Part shown: positions 1 to 7,974 of the stretch, piece by piece
Layout of the letters: every line of letters starts with the position of its first letter
Position numbering within the stretch: position 1 is the first letter of the stretch
From: an uncultured Bacteroidales bacterium
GTDB taxonomy: Bacteria > Bacteroidota > Bacteroidia > Bacteroidales > Paludibacteraceae
Direction of reading: 5' to 3'
Length of the DNA stretch: 64,000 bases
NCBI GenBank assembly: GCA_937885465.1
Contig: CAKZZM010000006.1
Location: forward strand, 27,742 to 91,741
Notes under the pieces: model-generated
Told to the model about the DNA's origin: nothing
What the model saw: the letters and a program-made list of their open reading frames with translations, nothing else
Database searches by the model: none
Made by a program: the position numbers and the translations under genes

Positions 1-2001
1 GAGGATATAGACATAATCGGCATTTTGAGGAGCCTTACCATGAGAGAAATAAAAACTTATATACTTATTCTGCTCAATATAAGTGCAGAGAGTACAAGGT
101 TTCGGGAAATAATACCCGCCCACTTCATTTATATATGCGTATGTGGGGTTTGTGTAACTCGCCTCCACGCATTTTCTCGTTGTCCCCGCCTCTCCGTCAA
201 CAGTAAAACCTTTATCAATAGCACGGCTTTCCACTATTGTCTCCACCCCCCTATTCTCACTCATACTGATACCTGCTCCAAGGCAGACCACCTCATCATC
301 GAACATAAACCACGCCTTTTTCGCCACAAGGTCACTCTTCGCCCCCACATGACTCATACCTGCTGCGCCATATCGCCCGCAAAGCGACACACCTCCTACC
401 CAATGCTGAGCATTGGCAGGATTATCGAATAGAGCGATATTAGCACCGTCTGCCTCACGAGCAATCTTATCCACCGTCGTACCGGGCATGCGGTAGTAGT
501 TGCACGAGTTGAAGAAACGCAACCAATGGTCTCGGTTATTGGGGGTATAGATATATGTCATGCCATCGCCGGTGTACCAGCCGGACATATTATTTGAGGA
601 GAAGCCCTCGAACTTACCTATCCGGCACGAAGACATAGCAATACCAAGACGAAACTTCGTCGTCTCGTGGATGACTCGGTCGCCTGCTGCGAAAACCTTA
701 TTGAACCCCATATCGGCTTCAACATTCGATGCTACACTCGCGGCGGCTGCCTGCATTCGTTCCACCTGCGGACGACGAATAATAGGATCAAGTCCTTGAT
801 ACGGTGACGAATAATAGGCGTTATCAGCAAACCAACTATTGCAAGTTTTAATAACCCGCTGTCTCTGCTGTAAGTCGTTTATTAAAGTGCTACAGAGATA
901 AATATCGAGTCCTAACTCCCTTGCCGCCTCATGCGATGAATGTGCGGAATTGACATTCCTTCCCATAAACATGCGCATCATCTCTCCTTTGTAAATAGCG
1001 GGTATATAAGCCTTCTCTATCCATACGGGCATAATATCGTAGAACCAGGGTGTGGCAGCATAATCTTCGGTACCTGCGAAGCAGAGTTGCATCTGCGCTG
1101 CGAAATGTGCCATACTCGCACCATAACTACCTATATAAGGGATGGCAGTATGCTGAATGAAAGTGCCGTCTTCGTAAAGTCCCTCTTTCTTTAATATACC
1201 GCTATAGTTGTGATAATCGCCTTGTTCCTGAAGCATCTGCTCCATCTTCTGCTGCGCAGCCTTTCGCTGCGCAATGGTCGTCTCGTCAACGAAAGCACGC
1301 TTAACATAGGCAAGCGCATCCTGTATGTCCTGCACATTACCGGTCAGAATACCCATATACAGAAGATTGCGACATATATCTGCCTGATTGGCAAAAGTGA
1401 GGTTGCCGTGCTTAGCAAAATAACGGACGAAATTAGTGAATGCCTTATCGTAGTGGTCAATCTGCACCGGTGTCAACTGCTCATATAAGATACTGACGAT
1501 AGCAGCATACTCCTGCGGCATACCTATGCGCCACTCCCAGAAATTGCCGAGCAGAGCAGTATTCTCATTAAGGCAATAGCCATAGAGGAAATCAAGGCTA
1601 TGCTTGATATTATAAAGCAATGTGGTATCGTGATAGAGCGACGATGTAGGATATGCCCATGCGAGTGCCATGGTATGCAGCCTGCCGAGAGAGTAGTAGA
1701 TATGCTTGCAGGTGTAAGAAGCATCCCCCGTGAGTTTGTTGTAATCGCTCCAGAGATAGGTTGTCGGGCTTAGAACAAGACTATTCTGATAGGTGGTGGC
1801 ATTCTGCACGATAGCACTGATATGCGACTGTATGTCAGGGTCTGTAACATCATAATCAAGCGGACCGAGGAACACCTCGCGCCGTAGATTTTCACGCATG
1901 ACGGTGAAGTCATCGGCATACGCCACCGACGAGGTAGCGATGCCGATACCCCCTGCTAACACAGCAGCAAAACAAAGCAATACCAAAAACCGTTTTTTCA
2001 C
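1..2001 (-). CDS. Polysaccharide lyase family 8 (PL8), C-terminus beyond window
   Basis: A secreted lyase that should cleave uronic-acid polymers (hyaluronan, chondroitin or xanthan-like) by beta-elimination. The first 667 codons are present and open to base 1; the C-terminal part is outside the window. I chose the GTG at 2001-1999, which overlaps the TGA of the upstream gene and is followed by a Lys-rich, hydrophobic signal peptide (about residues 1-28). PL8 landmarks: GNFWEWRIGMPQE near residue 152 (the conserved Asn), DGTFIQH followed by IPYIGSYG near 280-292 (His and Tyr of the catalytic set), GWYTGDGMTYIY and NYYRMPGTTVD near 475-510. It is the last visible gene of PUL unit B and is translationally coupled to its neighbour. 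Family assignment is firm; substrate is inferred from family and context. Confidence 0.9.
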   Translation of the reverse strand, partial: MKKRFLVLLCFAAVLAGGIGIATSSVAYADDFTVMRENLRREVFLGPLDYDVTDPDIQSHISAIVQNATTYQNSLVLSPTTYLWSDYNKLTGDASYTCKHIYYSLGRLHTMALAWAYPTSSLYHDTTLLYNIKHSLDFLYGYCLNENTALLGNFWEWRIGMPQEYAAIVSILYEQLTPVQIDHYDKAFTNFVRYFAKHGNLTFANQADICRNLLYMGILTGNVQDIQDALAYVKRAFVDETTIAQRKAAQQKMEQMLQEQGDYHNYSGILKKEGLYEDGTFIQHTAIPYIGSYGASMAHFAAQMQLCFAGTEDYAATPWFYDIMPVWIEKAYIPAIYKGEMMRMFMGRNVNSAHSSHEAARELGLDIYLCSTLINDLQQRQRVIKTCNSWFADNAYYSSPYQGLDPIIRRPQVERMQAAAASVASNVEADMGFNKVFAAGDRVIHETTKFRLGIAMSSCRIGKFEGFSSNNMSGWYTGDGMTYIYTPNNRDHWLRFFNSCNYYRMPGTTVDKIAREADGANIALFDNPANAQHWVGGVSLCGRYGAAGMSHVGAKSDLVAKKAWFMFDDEVVCLGAGISMSENRGVETIVESRAIDKGFTVDGEAGTTRKCVEASYTNPTYAYINEVGGYYFPKPCTLCTYIEQNKYISFYFSHGKAPQNADYVYIL

Positions 2002-4019
2002 CGTACAATCACTTTATCATTATTGACTATATAACATCCTTGCGACACGGGTATAACCGTATGAATGCCCTCACGAACCTCAACCTCATGCAACAGGGCA
2101 CCTGTAAGACTATAAATCTCAACCGTGAGGTCGCATTTTGAGTTAATCAGTATTCCGCCTTGCACGCCTCTCGCCTCATAACGATTATCCTGCACGCGTT
2201 CCAGAGCAGATGTCTCGTAAGGGATAACCTCAATCTTACCGATAAACCAAAAATCTGTACTATTGCGTGAGATATTGACATCTGAGATTTCCTCCGCATT
2301 GATATCTACCACATACTCGTCCCAAGTATTGCCGAAATTAAGATACGGCAGAGACTGCATCACCACACTATCAGTACCTAAGGTACTTGTAGTCATATTC
2401 CTATAGCTAACAAACATTGAGCGGGTATTCTGATAGCTGACGCCTGTGATACGCACCTGGTGTACCCCTGCTTTGAACGAGGGGAAGTATATCCTCGGAC
2501 GCTTACATTGCACCACCGAACCTGCACCTTCCTTAACGCCGTCAAGATAGGTGTAACCGCAGTTGAATAGGACATTAGCAGATGTTGAGCCGTCTTCGCC
2601 CACATAACCGGTATTGCCAAGACTGCGCCCTTCATAAATCATCCACTGATAGAAGCCTATATTCTCTCTTTGCACCAAAGCATCGCTATGTCCGTTAGAA
2701 CGGGTTGTCTGGAAATCAGGCCATAACGGGTCGGAGAGATCTTCGTACTTCCATTTGGTGAAGTCGATAACGATAGGCTTTGTCTGATTCTCACCGTACC
2801 ACACATAATATTGGCATCCCGGGTAATATTCCTCGATAACATAATCGCTTGCTTCCGGCATCTCCCAATAAATTTCCACCTTACAGGTGTCGCTCATCGC
2901 CCCTGCCGTGGCAATAATATCAACAAAACCCTCCTTAATCGCATGCACTAAGCCGTTCACTACGGTGGCTATTGTCTGGTCAGACGATGACCACGTAACG
3001 GTGGGGTTAGAAGCATCAAGCGGCAAGACTGTTACATTCAGGCGTGCATACTTACCTTCTGCCACGCGAAGCGAGTGTTCATCAAGCGTTACGCTACTAA
3101 CGGGTGTCTCACCGGCAATAGTGAGATGACATACTGCACTATAATTTCCACACGATGCGGTGATATCTGCTTCTCCTGCTGCGACTGCCGTTACCACACC
3201 CGCATCATCGACGGTAGCCTTCGTTTCATCGCTGCTCGACCAAGCAACAACCTTATTCGTAGCGTTAAACGGACGAACTGTGCAAACGAGATTAAGTGTC
3301 TGGCTGACTTCCATCTGCGCTTCTGCCTTGTCAAGAGTAACGGACTCGACCTCTATCGGATCCCCATTATCCGCCATACTGATAACCTCTACATTATTAA
3401 GGAAGAGATATTCGTTGGAATTGCGATAGAAACGGATTTTCTTCACCGCAGCACTGTTCACCACAAGCGTATCACGGGTGTATGCATTCTTGCGCATCGT
3501 CTGATAAGACGTCTGCATATCCGGTGCCACCTGCTTAATATCCACCCAAGCACCGCTTGCGTTCTCGGCTTGGAAAATAAGCGTTCTGCTTTGGTTATAG
3601 CACCAGCCCTCTGTAATTACATATTTTATTCCACCCTCTACCTCAGGGAAATAGACGGCAGGCAGTTTCTCCGGTTGGGAGTCTTTGATGTCATAGTTTC
3701 TGCCGTTCTCCGATGAGCCGTTGTTCCAAGCGAGCGGTCCATAGACGGGATCATCGACACCTGTACCGCACTTGCGGGAAGCGAGATAGCAAAACTTATA
3801 CATACCTACGCCTTGAAAATCCATAACGCGGTCGGCATGGGTCGTCCCTGTCGTATAGGCCACATCGGCAGGAGTCAGCATCGAGAAATCGACCGCCACG
3901 CGCTGAACGGCATCGCCGGTGTAATGGTAATAACCATCTTCGCCTAACAGATAAGGCGACTGAGCATTAAGGCTGAGTGCTGCCGCAAGAATGGCAGCAA
4001 TGATTATAATCTTCTTCAT
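1998..4019 (-). CDS. Secreted modular protein (module Y - Big2 - Big2 - X-like module - tail)
   Basis: 673 residues with a signal peptide (1-20). Order of parts: an unrecognised module of about 190 residues (module Y, about 22-215), two bacterial Ig-like Big2 domains (about 222-300 and 305-380, each with the W-S-S-S-D signature), a distant copy of a second unrecognised module (module X, about 390-600), and a C-terminal segment with IYSLTG and a final YIVNNDKVIVR resembling type IX secretion sorting tails. Modules Y and X recur in the next two genes. No catalytic motif is recognised; a surface glycan-binding role is an inference from position between SusCD-linked genes and the PL8 lyase. Its stop overlaps the lyase start, and it begins 5 nt after the upstream stop. 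Confidence 0.8.
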   Translation of the reverse strand: MKKIIIIAAILAAALSLNAQSPYLLGEDGYYHYTGDAVQRVAVDFSMLTPADVAYTTGTTHADRVMDFQGVGMYKFCYLASRKCGTGVDDPVYGPLAWNNGSSENGRNYDIKDSQPEKLPAVYFPEVEGGIKYVITEGWCYNQSRTLIFQAENASGAWVDIKQVAPDMQTSYQTMRKNAYTRDTLVVNSAAVKKIRFYRNSNEYLFLNNVEVISMADNGDPIEVESVTLDKAEAQMEVSQTLNLVCTVRPFNATNKVVAWSSSDETKATVDDAGVVTAVAAGEADITASCGNYSAVCHLTIAGETPVSSVTLDEHSLRVAEGKYARLNVTVLPLDASNPTVTWSSSDQTIATVVNGLVHAIKEGFVDIIATAGAMSDTCKVEIYWEMPEASDYVIEEYYPGCQYYVWYGENQTKPIVIDFTKWKYEDLSDPLWPDFQTTRSNGHSDALVQRENIGFYQWMIYEGRSLGNTGYVGEDGSTSANVLFNCGYTYLDGVKEGAGSVVQCKRPRIYFPSFKAGVHQVRITGVSYQNTRSMFVSYRNMTTSTLGTDSVVMQSLPYLNFGNTWDEYVVDINAEEISDVNISRNSTDFWFIGKIEVIPYETSALERVQDNRYEARGVQGGILINSKCDLTVEIYSLTGALLHEVEVREGIHTVIPVSQGCYIVNNDKVIVR

Positions 4020-4024
4020 AATTA

Positions 4025-5575
4025 TCAGAATTGAATGGTTTGACCTATACTGTTATATTCCTTACCGTTGTGCAATATACGAAGCTGTCCGTCCCTTAGC
4101 ACCTTGGTGCTTGGTATTTGGTCACTTGGTACTTCTTCTACCCCTGTCGGGTCAACGGAGGCCGGCATAGCCTCAACGGCGATGCGGGTCAGGAACTGAT
4201 AGTCGTTGCTGTTACGCCACAGGCGAAGACGACGTATGTCGTGAGAGGAGAAATCGAACACAGCAGTGGTGTAGGTATTGCCCGTGAGGGTGACATAGTA
4301 GCTGTCATACTCCGTATTAAGCTCGTTGACAGGTGTCCATACCCCTTCATTATCCTCTGCATCAAGCATAAGGCTACGACTGTTGTTGTTGGTCCAACCC
4401 TCCACAGTAAGAGTCTTCACTCCGTTCTGTATCTCAGGAAGATAGATGGCGGCTAATTTCTCCGGCGCACTGTTTTTGATGGCTCCGTTGGTGCCGTTCT
4501 CGCTATTGCCGCTGTTCCAAAGAAGCGGACCGTAGGTCTCGCCCTCGCAGGAACGTGAAGCGTGGTAACTCCATTTATAGATACCTATACCTGCGAAGTT
4601 CCACAATAGGTCGGCATGTAGGTTGCCTGTAGTATAATAGACATCCTCCTCGCCGAGGTTGCTGAATTCTACATCCACGCCGTTCACAGGCTCGCCGGAA
4701 TAATGCCAGTAGCCGTCTTCGCCTAATGCAAAACCGTCATGCGCGATGGTAGTCACATGGCAAGTGTCTGTCACGCCCTCGCCTCCGCTGACAACGATAT
4801 CGGCTTCGCCGACGCCTATTGCCGTCACTACGCCGTCCGCTACGGTTGCGACGGCCTCGTTCGAACTGCTCCATGTGAGTGCAAGGTCGGCGGGAAGAGG
4901 AGTGGCAACGAGTTCGCATGTAGCATCGGTGTTCATAAGCAGAGAGTGCTTGTCAAGGCTGACAGAGGTGTTGTTCACGAGTTCCAGCTCTATGCTCAGA
5001 ATGCCAAGATAATCGGTACTCCCATACTGAATAAATATACTTGTCTCGCCTACGGTGTTAAGCTCACATTCCACGGTATCCACCTCCCATGATGCAAGTG
5101 CATTGAGTGCCTGCGCGGAGGTGTATGTCCATGAAGTGTGGTTGTCGTCCTTGTAGTTGATAGCAAGGGATCGCGCTTTTGCACAGGCAATGATAGCCTT
5201 CACTTTCTTCACGCCGCGGCTCGTCTTGGGAAGATAGATGCGCGGTTTGTGTGTGCTGGTGTTGTTCTTCACAGGAGTGGCATCAGCCGTTGTGCCGTTG
5301 TTGAAACAGACAGGCTTAGTGGCAGACACTCCGTTGTATTTCACGGAACGATTGGTGAGGGTCCATTTGACGAACGCCATGCCGCCTGCTTCGTGTGCAG
5401 GGTCCTCGTCAAGCCATGCCGTCGGCAATGAGTCCGTCGTCCAAGTGGTGAAGTCAACACTGAAAGCATCGATCGGCGTGCCTGTGTAGGTATAGCCGTC
5501 ATTGTCTGCGGTGTAAAGCCCCGCATTCGCTACTGCCGCAATAAGCAGAACATAAAAAAGTAAAGTCTTTCTCAT
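4025..5575 (-). CDS. Secreted modular protein (module X - Big2 - module Y - tail)
   Basis: 516 residues, signal peptide about 1-18. Module X (about 20-200, opening DGYTYTGTPIDAFSVDFTTW) is closely related to the middle module of the 5756-7672 product; a Big2 domain follows (about 203-275), then module Y (about 280-465, opening DGYWHYSGEP), then a short linker and the tail TKVLRDGQLRILHNGKEYNS. Module order is the reverse of the neighbouring protein, so the modules have been shuffled. The linker before the tail (VPSDQIPST) is encoded by a dispersed repeat. Function unknown; probable surface glycan binding within the PUL. Start chosen from the signal peptide. Confidence 0.78.
   Translation of the reverse strand: MRKTLLFYVLLIAAVANAGLYTADNDGYTYTGTPIDAFSVDFTTWTTDSLPTAWLDEDPAHEAGGMAFVKWTLTNRSVKYNGVSATKPVCFNNGTTADATPVKNNTSTHKPRIYLPKTSRGVKKVKAIIACAKARSLAINYKDDNHTSWTYTSAQALNALASWEVDTVECELNTVGETSIFIQYGSTDYLGILSIELELVNNTSVSLDKHSLLMNTDATCELVATPLPADLALTWSSSNEAVATVADGVVTAIGVGEADIVVSGGEGVTDTCHVTTIAHDGFALGEDGYWHYSGEPVNGVDVEFSNLGEEDVYYTTGNLHADLLWNFAGIGIYKWSYHASRSCEGETYGPLLWNSGNSENGTNGAIKNSAPEKLAAIYLPEIQNGVKTLTVEGWTNNNSRSLMLDAEDNEGVWTPVNELNTEYDSYYVTLTGNTYTTAVFDFSSHDIRRLRLWRNSNDYQFLTRIAVEAMPASVDPTGVEEVPSDQIPSTKVLRDGQLRILHNGKEYNSIGQTIQF
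4091..4134. repeat. ACCAAGTGACCAAATACC-type repeat inside a coding sequence
   Basis: Copy of repeat family F (units like ACCAAGTGACAAAGTACC, also at 20573-20604 and 33808-33820 outside genes). Read on the minus strand in frame it encodes the linker VPSDQIPSTKVLRD just before the C-terminal tail. Confidence 0.6.
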
Positions 5576-5605
5576 AGTATATTTAATTTCTTTGTTAATT
5601 GTTAT

Positions 5606-5749
5606 TTATAGAATATACATTTCTCCTATGCCGAAGTCTCCTCCGGAGACAGCATTACCGCTGACACGTTCTTCACTGCCGCTGGCGCATATTAGTGAGC
5701 ATGCGAGGGTCTCCACAATGGTTGTACAAGGTGCGATATATCTCTTCAT
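5606..5749 (-). CDS. Small 47-residue protein of the MKxYxxPxT type
   Basis: ATG at 5749-5747, 6 nt after the stop of the upstream large secreted protein; TAA at 5608-5606. It begins MKRYIAPCTTIVETLACS and contains SGNAVSGGDFGIGEMYIL-like Gly/Ser-rich residues. A second small gene (31728-31868), also directly after a large tail-bearing secreted protein, has the same opening pattern (MKRQYQYPQTEFVATYSGEA), which is the main evidence that this is a real gene. There is no clear signal peptidase motif. Function unknown; it could be a small surface or export-associated peptide. Not a shadow ORF: no other reading frame is used in this gap. Confidence 0.6.
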   Translation of the reverse strand: MKRYIAPCTTIVETLACSLICASGSEERVSGNAVSGGDFGIGEMYIL

Positions 5750-5755
5750 GGCTGT

Positions 5756-7672
5756 TTACTTTTGAAGGGTTTGACCTAAACTATTGTACATTACGCCGTC
5801 GCGTATCAGATATATCTGTCCGTTGCGCAACACTTTCGTACATAGTGAAAGCGGCACTTCGTCACTTAGCGAAAGCGGCTCATCATCGAAGTCTGTTGCT
5901 GTGTTTTCCGAATAGTGTATTCTTACCGGTGGTGCCGCTGCTGCAGCACTGCCTGTCAGCTGGAAGTATCCGCGCATACCCTGCATCGTCAGGTTATGGT
6001 CTATATAATAAAGCGTGTCGTCACTGCCGAGAACGAGTTTGTTTTGCGAGGCAGTCATGTTGGTCGGGTTGAATATGCCCCAGAACTTGACGAGCGGCGA
6101 GTCTGCGGGTTTGTCAATATGACGGGTAGTATTTTTTACTGTCACGCCCTCCAGCATAAACGGCTCTGTCACATCCGCATCTGTCTGAATAAGATACGGT
6201 GCACCTGCCTGCAAGGTTGACGTAGTGGTGAACTGCATATCAAGCACACCGTCGTCCATACTTGCGTCGTTGAACCATTTGGCATCTAACTGCTCAACGC
6301 CAAGGGCGGCTTTCAGGTTGCTGACGCTTACCGTACACGGCAGGCAGATGGTGTTGTACATCCCACCTTTGATGGTTCTGCTCACCCGCAAGTCAACCGT
6401 CTCACCGTTATAGGTGGACAGAACACTGCTGTTATCCTCGCTCTCCGAGATTTCAACCAAAGGATTGTTCATCTCTAACTCAATGCTATATATTTCGAAG
6501 TACGGAGTACTTTCATAGAATAAACAAATACTTGTCTCACCTATAGTATTCAAATCTAACGACACGTCTGTAATCTCCCAAGATGTTGATGACGGAGTGA
6601 GTATCTGTGTGGAGTTATATGACCACGTTCCATGATTTGTATCCTTATACTTAACTTTCAGATTGACTGCACTCGAAGAGGCAATTCTCGCACGTATGGT
6701 TTTAACGCCACGACTTGTTTTCGGCAAATATATGCAAGGTTTGTTACTCGTAGAATTGTTCCTCACCGGTGTCGCGTCAGCAGTGGTGCCGTTGTTAAAC
6801 ACTGACCTCGTAGAATTACGCACCCTATTGCTTGTCCACTTGATAAATGCCATACCACCGGCTTCGGATGCACCGTCGGCATCAAGCCATGAAATAGGCA
6901 GTGAGTCAGCTGTCCACGTGGTAAAATCGACGCTGAAACTATCAACAGGTGTGCCGATATACGTATATCCGTCTGCCGCTGCTTCAAACTGCTTTTCGTA
7001 GGTGACTACTTTTACTTTAGTGATGAACTGGAACTTCTGATGTTGAGTATTACCCCTATAAAACATTATACGCTTTATATTCCTGCTATTGATAAAAAGC
7101 GTATCATCGGTAAGAGAATTTGCTTTCAAAGATTGTGAAGAAGAAGCTATATCTGTCCAAGAGCCGTCACTGTTTTGTTTCTTGAATACAATGTTACTCG
7201 GGTTAGTATACGACCATCCTTCAACCACAATATAACGTATGCCGTACTTCATTTCGGGGAAATACATAGCACACCTGTCATATTCATGATAATATGCTGC
7301 AATAGTATCGTTTCGTTTAGCAGCTCCATTAACTATAGAGCTGCAACTATTCCATGCCCTTGGTGCTGTATAAGCGACTTCGTCAACTGTGCGGGAACTT
7401 GGATCATAGCAATACTTGTACAACCCGATATGTTGGAATTCAAGCAGAGTTTCCGAATGAGTTGTCCCTGAACTATATGCTACCATATCGGACGTAAGCT
7501 CGGAGAAATCGACTTCGAGGTCGGTCTCAAGCGGCGTGCCTATGTAATTGAAAAAATGAGTTGTTTCGTCCCGCTCAAAGTCCTGCGCATAAAGTGCTGA
7601 CAAATTTGCAGAAGATATTACCGCAAACAGACAGAACAGTACAGATACAATAATAGAGGATATGTTTTTCAT
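5756..7672 (-). CDS. Secreted modular protein (module Y - module X - C-terminal domain - tail)
   Basis: 638 residues, first gene of PUL unit B. Signal peptide about 1-29 (ending SALYAQ). Module Y about 33-222 and module X about 226-410, the latter nearly identical in layout to the 4025-5575 product (KTSRGVKTIRARIA; LNTIGETSI). A further beta-rich domain (about 415-590: VSRTIKGGMYNTICLPCTVS; APYLIQTD; KLVLGSDDTLYYI) resembles the C-terminal region common in Bacteroidales surface proteins, and the end is TKVLRNGQIYLIRDGVMYNS. No enzyme motif recognised. Likely exported and displayed or secreted; a glycan-binding role is inferred. The linker PLSLSDEVPLSL before the tail overlaps a dispersed repeat (5838-5884). 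Confidence 0.78.
   Translation of the reverse strand: MKNISSIIVSVLFCLFAVISSANLSALYAQDFERDETTHFFNYIGTPLETDLEVDFSELTSDMVAYSSGTTHSETLLEFQHIGLYKYCYDPSSRTVDEVAYTAPRAWNSCSSIVNGAAKRNDTIAAYYHEYDRCAMYFPEMKYGIRYIVVEGWSYTNPSNIVFKKQNSDGSWTDIASSSQSLKANSLTDDTLFINSRNIKRIMFYRGNTQHQKFQFITKVKVVTYEKQFEAAADGYTYIGTPVDSFSVDFTTWTADSLPISWLDADGASEAGGMAFIKWTSNRVRNSTRSVFNNGTTADATPVRNNSTSNKPCIYLPKTSRGVKTIRARIASSSAVNLKVKYKDTNHGTWSYNSTQILTPSSTSWEITDVSLDLNTIGETSICLFYESTPYFEIYSIELEMNNPLVEISESEDNSSVLSTYNGETVDLRVSRTIKGGMYNTICLPCTVSVSNLKAALGVEQLDAKWFNDASMDDGVLDMQFTTTSTLQAGAPYLIQTDADVTEPFMLEGVTVKNTTRHIDKPADSPLVKFWGIFNPTNMTASQNKLVLGSDDTLYYIDHNLTMQGMRGYFQLTGSAAAAAPPVRIHYSENTATDFDDEPLSLSDEVPLSLCTKVLRNGQIYLIRDGVMYNSLGQTLQK
5838..5884. 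repeat. CGCTTTCGCTAAGTGACGAAG-type repeat inside a coding sequence
   Basis: Related to intergenic copies near 18727-18752 and 20485-20512. On the minus strand it contains two units, CGCTTTCGCTAAGTGACGAA and CGCTTTCACTATGTACGAA, encoding the linker just before the C-terminal tail. Confidence 0.5.
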
Positions 7673-7702
7673 AATGGTCTTGGTATTTGGCTTCGGTTAG
7701 TG

Positions 7703-7770
7703 CAAAATTATCATTTAAATGGCGTTTAAACGCTGTATAAATTGCAAAGTTTTTGCTCATTTTGGCAAAT
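7703..7770 (-). promoter_or_regulatory. Promoter of PUL unit B with paired direct repeats
   Basis: On the minus strand a -7 box TAATTTTG lies at 7710-7703, with no good TTTG at -33. Upstream (plus-strand reading) lie TTGCAAAG at 7742-7749 and TGGCAAAT at 7763-7770, 21 bp apart. The nearer repeat is 32 bp from the -7 box, and 70 bp from the start codon. The same geometry occurs at 18409-18476 before PUL unit A. Weak -33 plus paired repeats fit an AraC-type activated promoter. Confidence 0.65.
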
Positions 7771-7800
7771 ACGGAGTTTTTGTTTTTTCAGAGTACAGAA

Positions 7801-7854
7801 ATAACGGAAGTTACGGAAATATGTATGACTTGAAAATAACGGAAGTTACGGAAA
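7801..7854. repeat. Tandem ATAACGGAAGTTACGGAAA (two copies, 35-bp period)
   Basis: Identical 19-mers at 7801-7819 and 7836-7854, lying just upstream of the unit B activator repeats. Looser relatives (ACGGAAA-rich) occur at 20293-20382. Confidence 0.6.
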
Positions 7855-7878
7855 AGCGGAAGGAACAGGAAATCCTTC

Positions 7879-7974
7879 GAACGCTCGGAGACGCTCTCCA
7901 CTGCCAATGTCGGCATTAAATGCCGACTTTATAAAAACGAGAAATATAAACGTTCGGAGACGTTCTCCACTAAT
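7879..7974. repeat. Composite palindromic repeat (families A-B-A)
   Basis: Family A unit GAACGCTCGGAGACGCTCTC, then family B (GTCGGCATTAAATGCCGAC, a perfect 9-bp palindrome with 1-nt centre, plus TTTATAAAAACGAGAAATAT), then family A again (ACGTTCGGAGACGTTCTCC), ending directly against the stop codon of the PUL regulator at 7975. The rest of the 7673-7974 gap holds the unit B promoter and the 35-bp tandem. Confidence 0.75.

Noticed and set aside
3075..3716. 213-codon plus-strand ORF
   Set aside because: Antisense to the secreted modular protein at 1998-4019, which has signal peptide, Big2 domains and tail; no family signal in the antisense frame.
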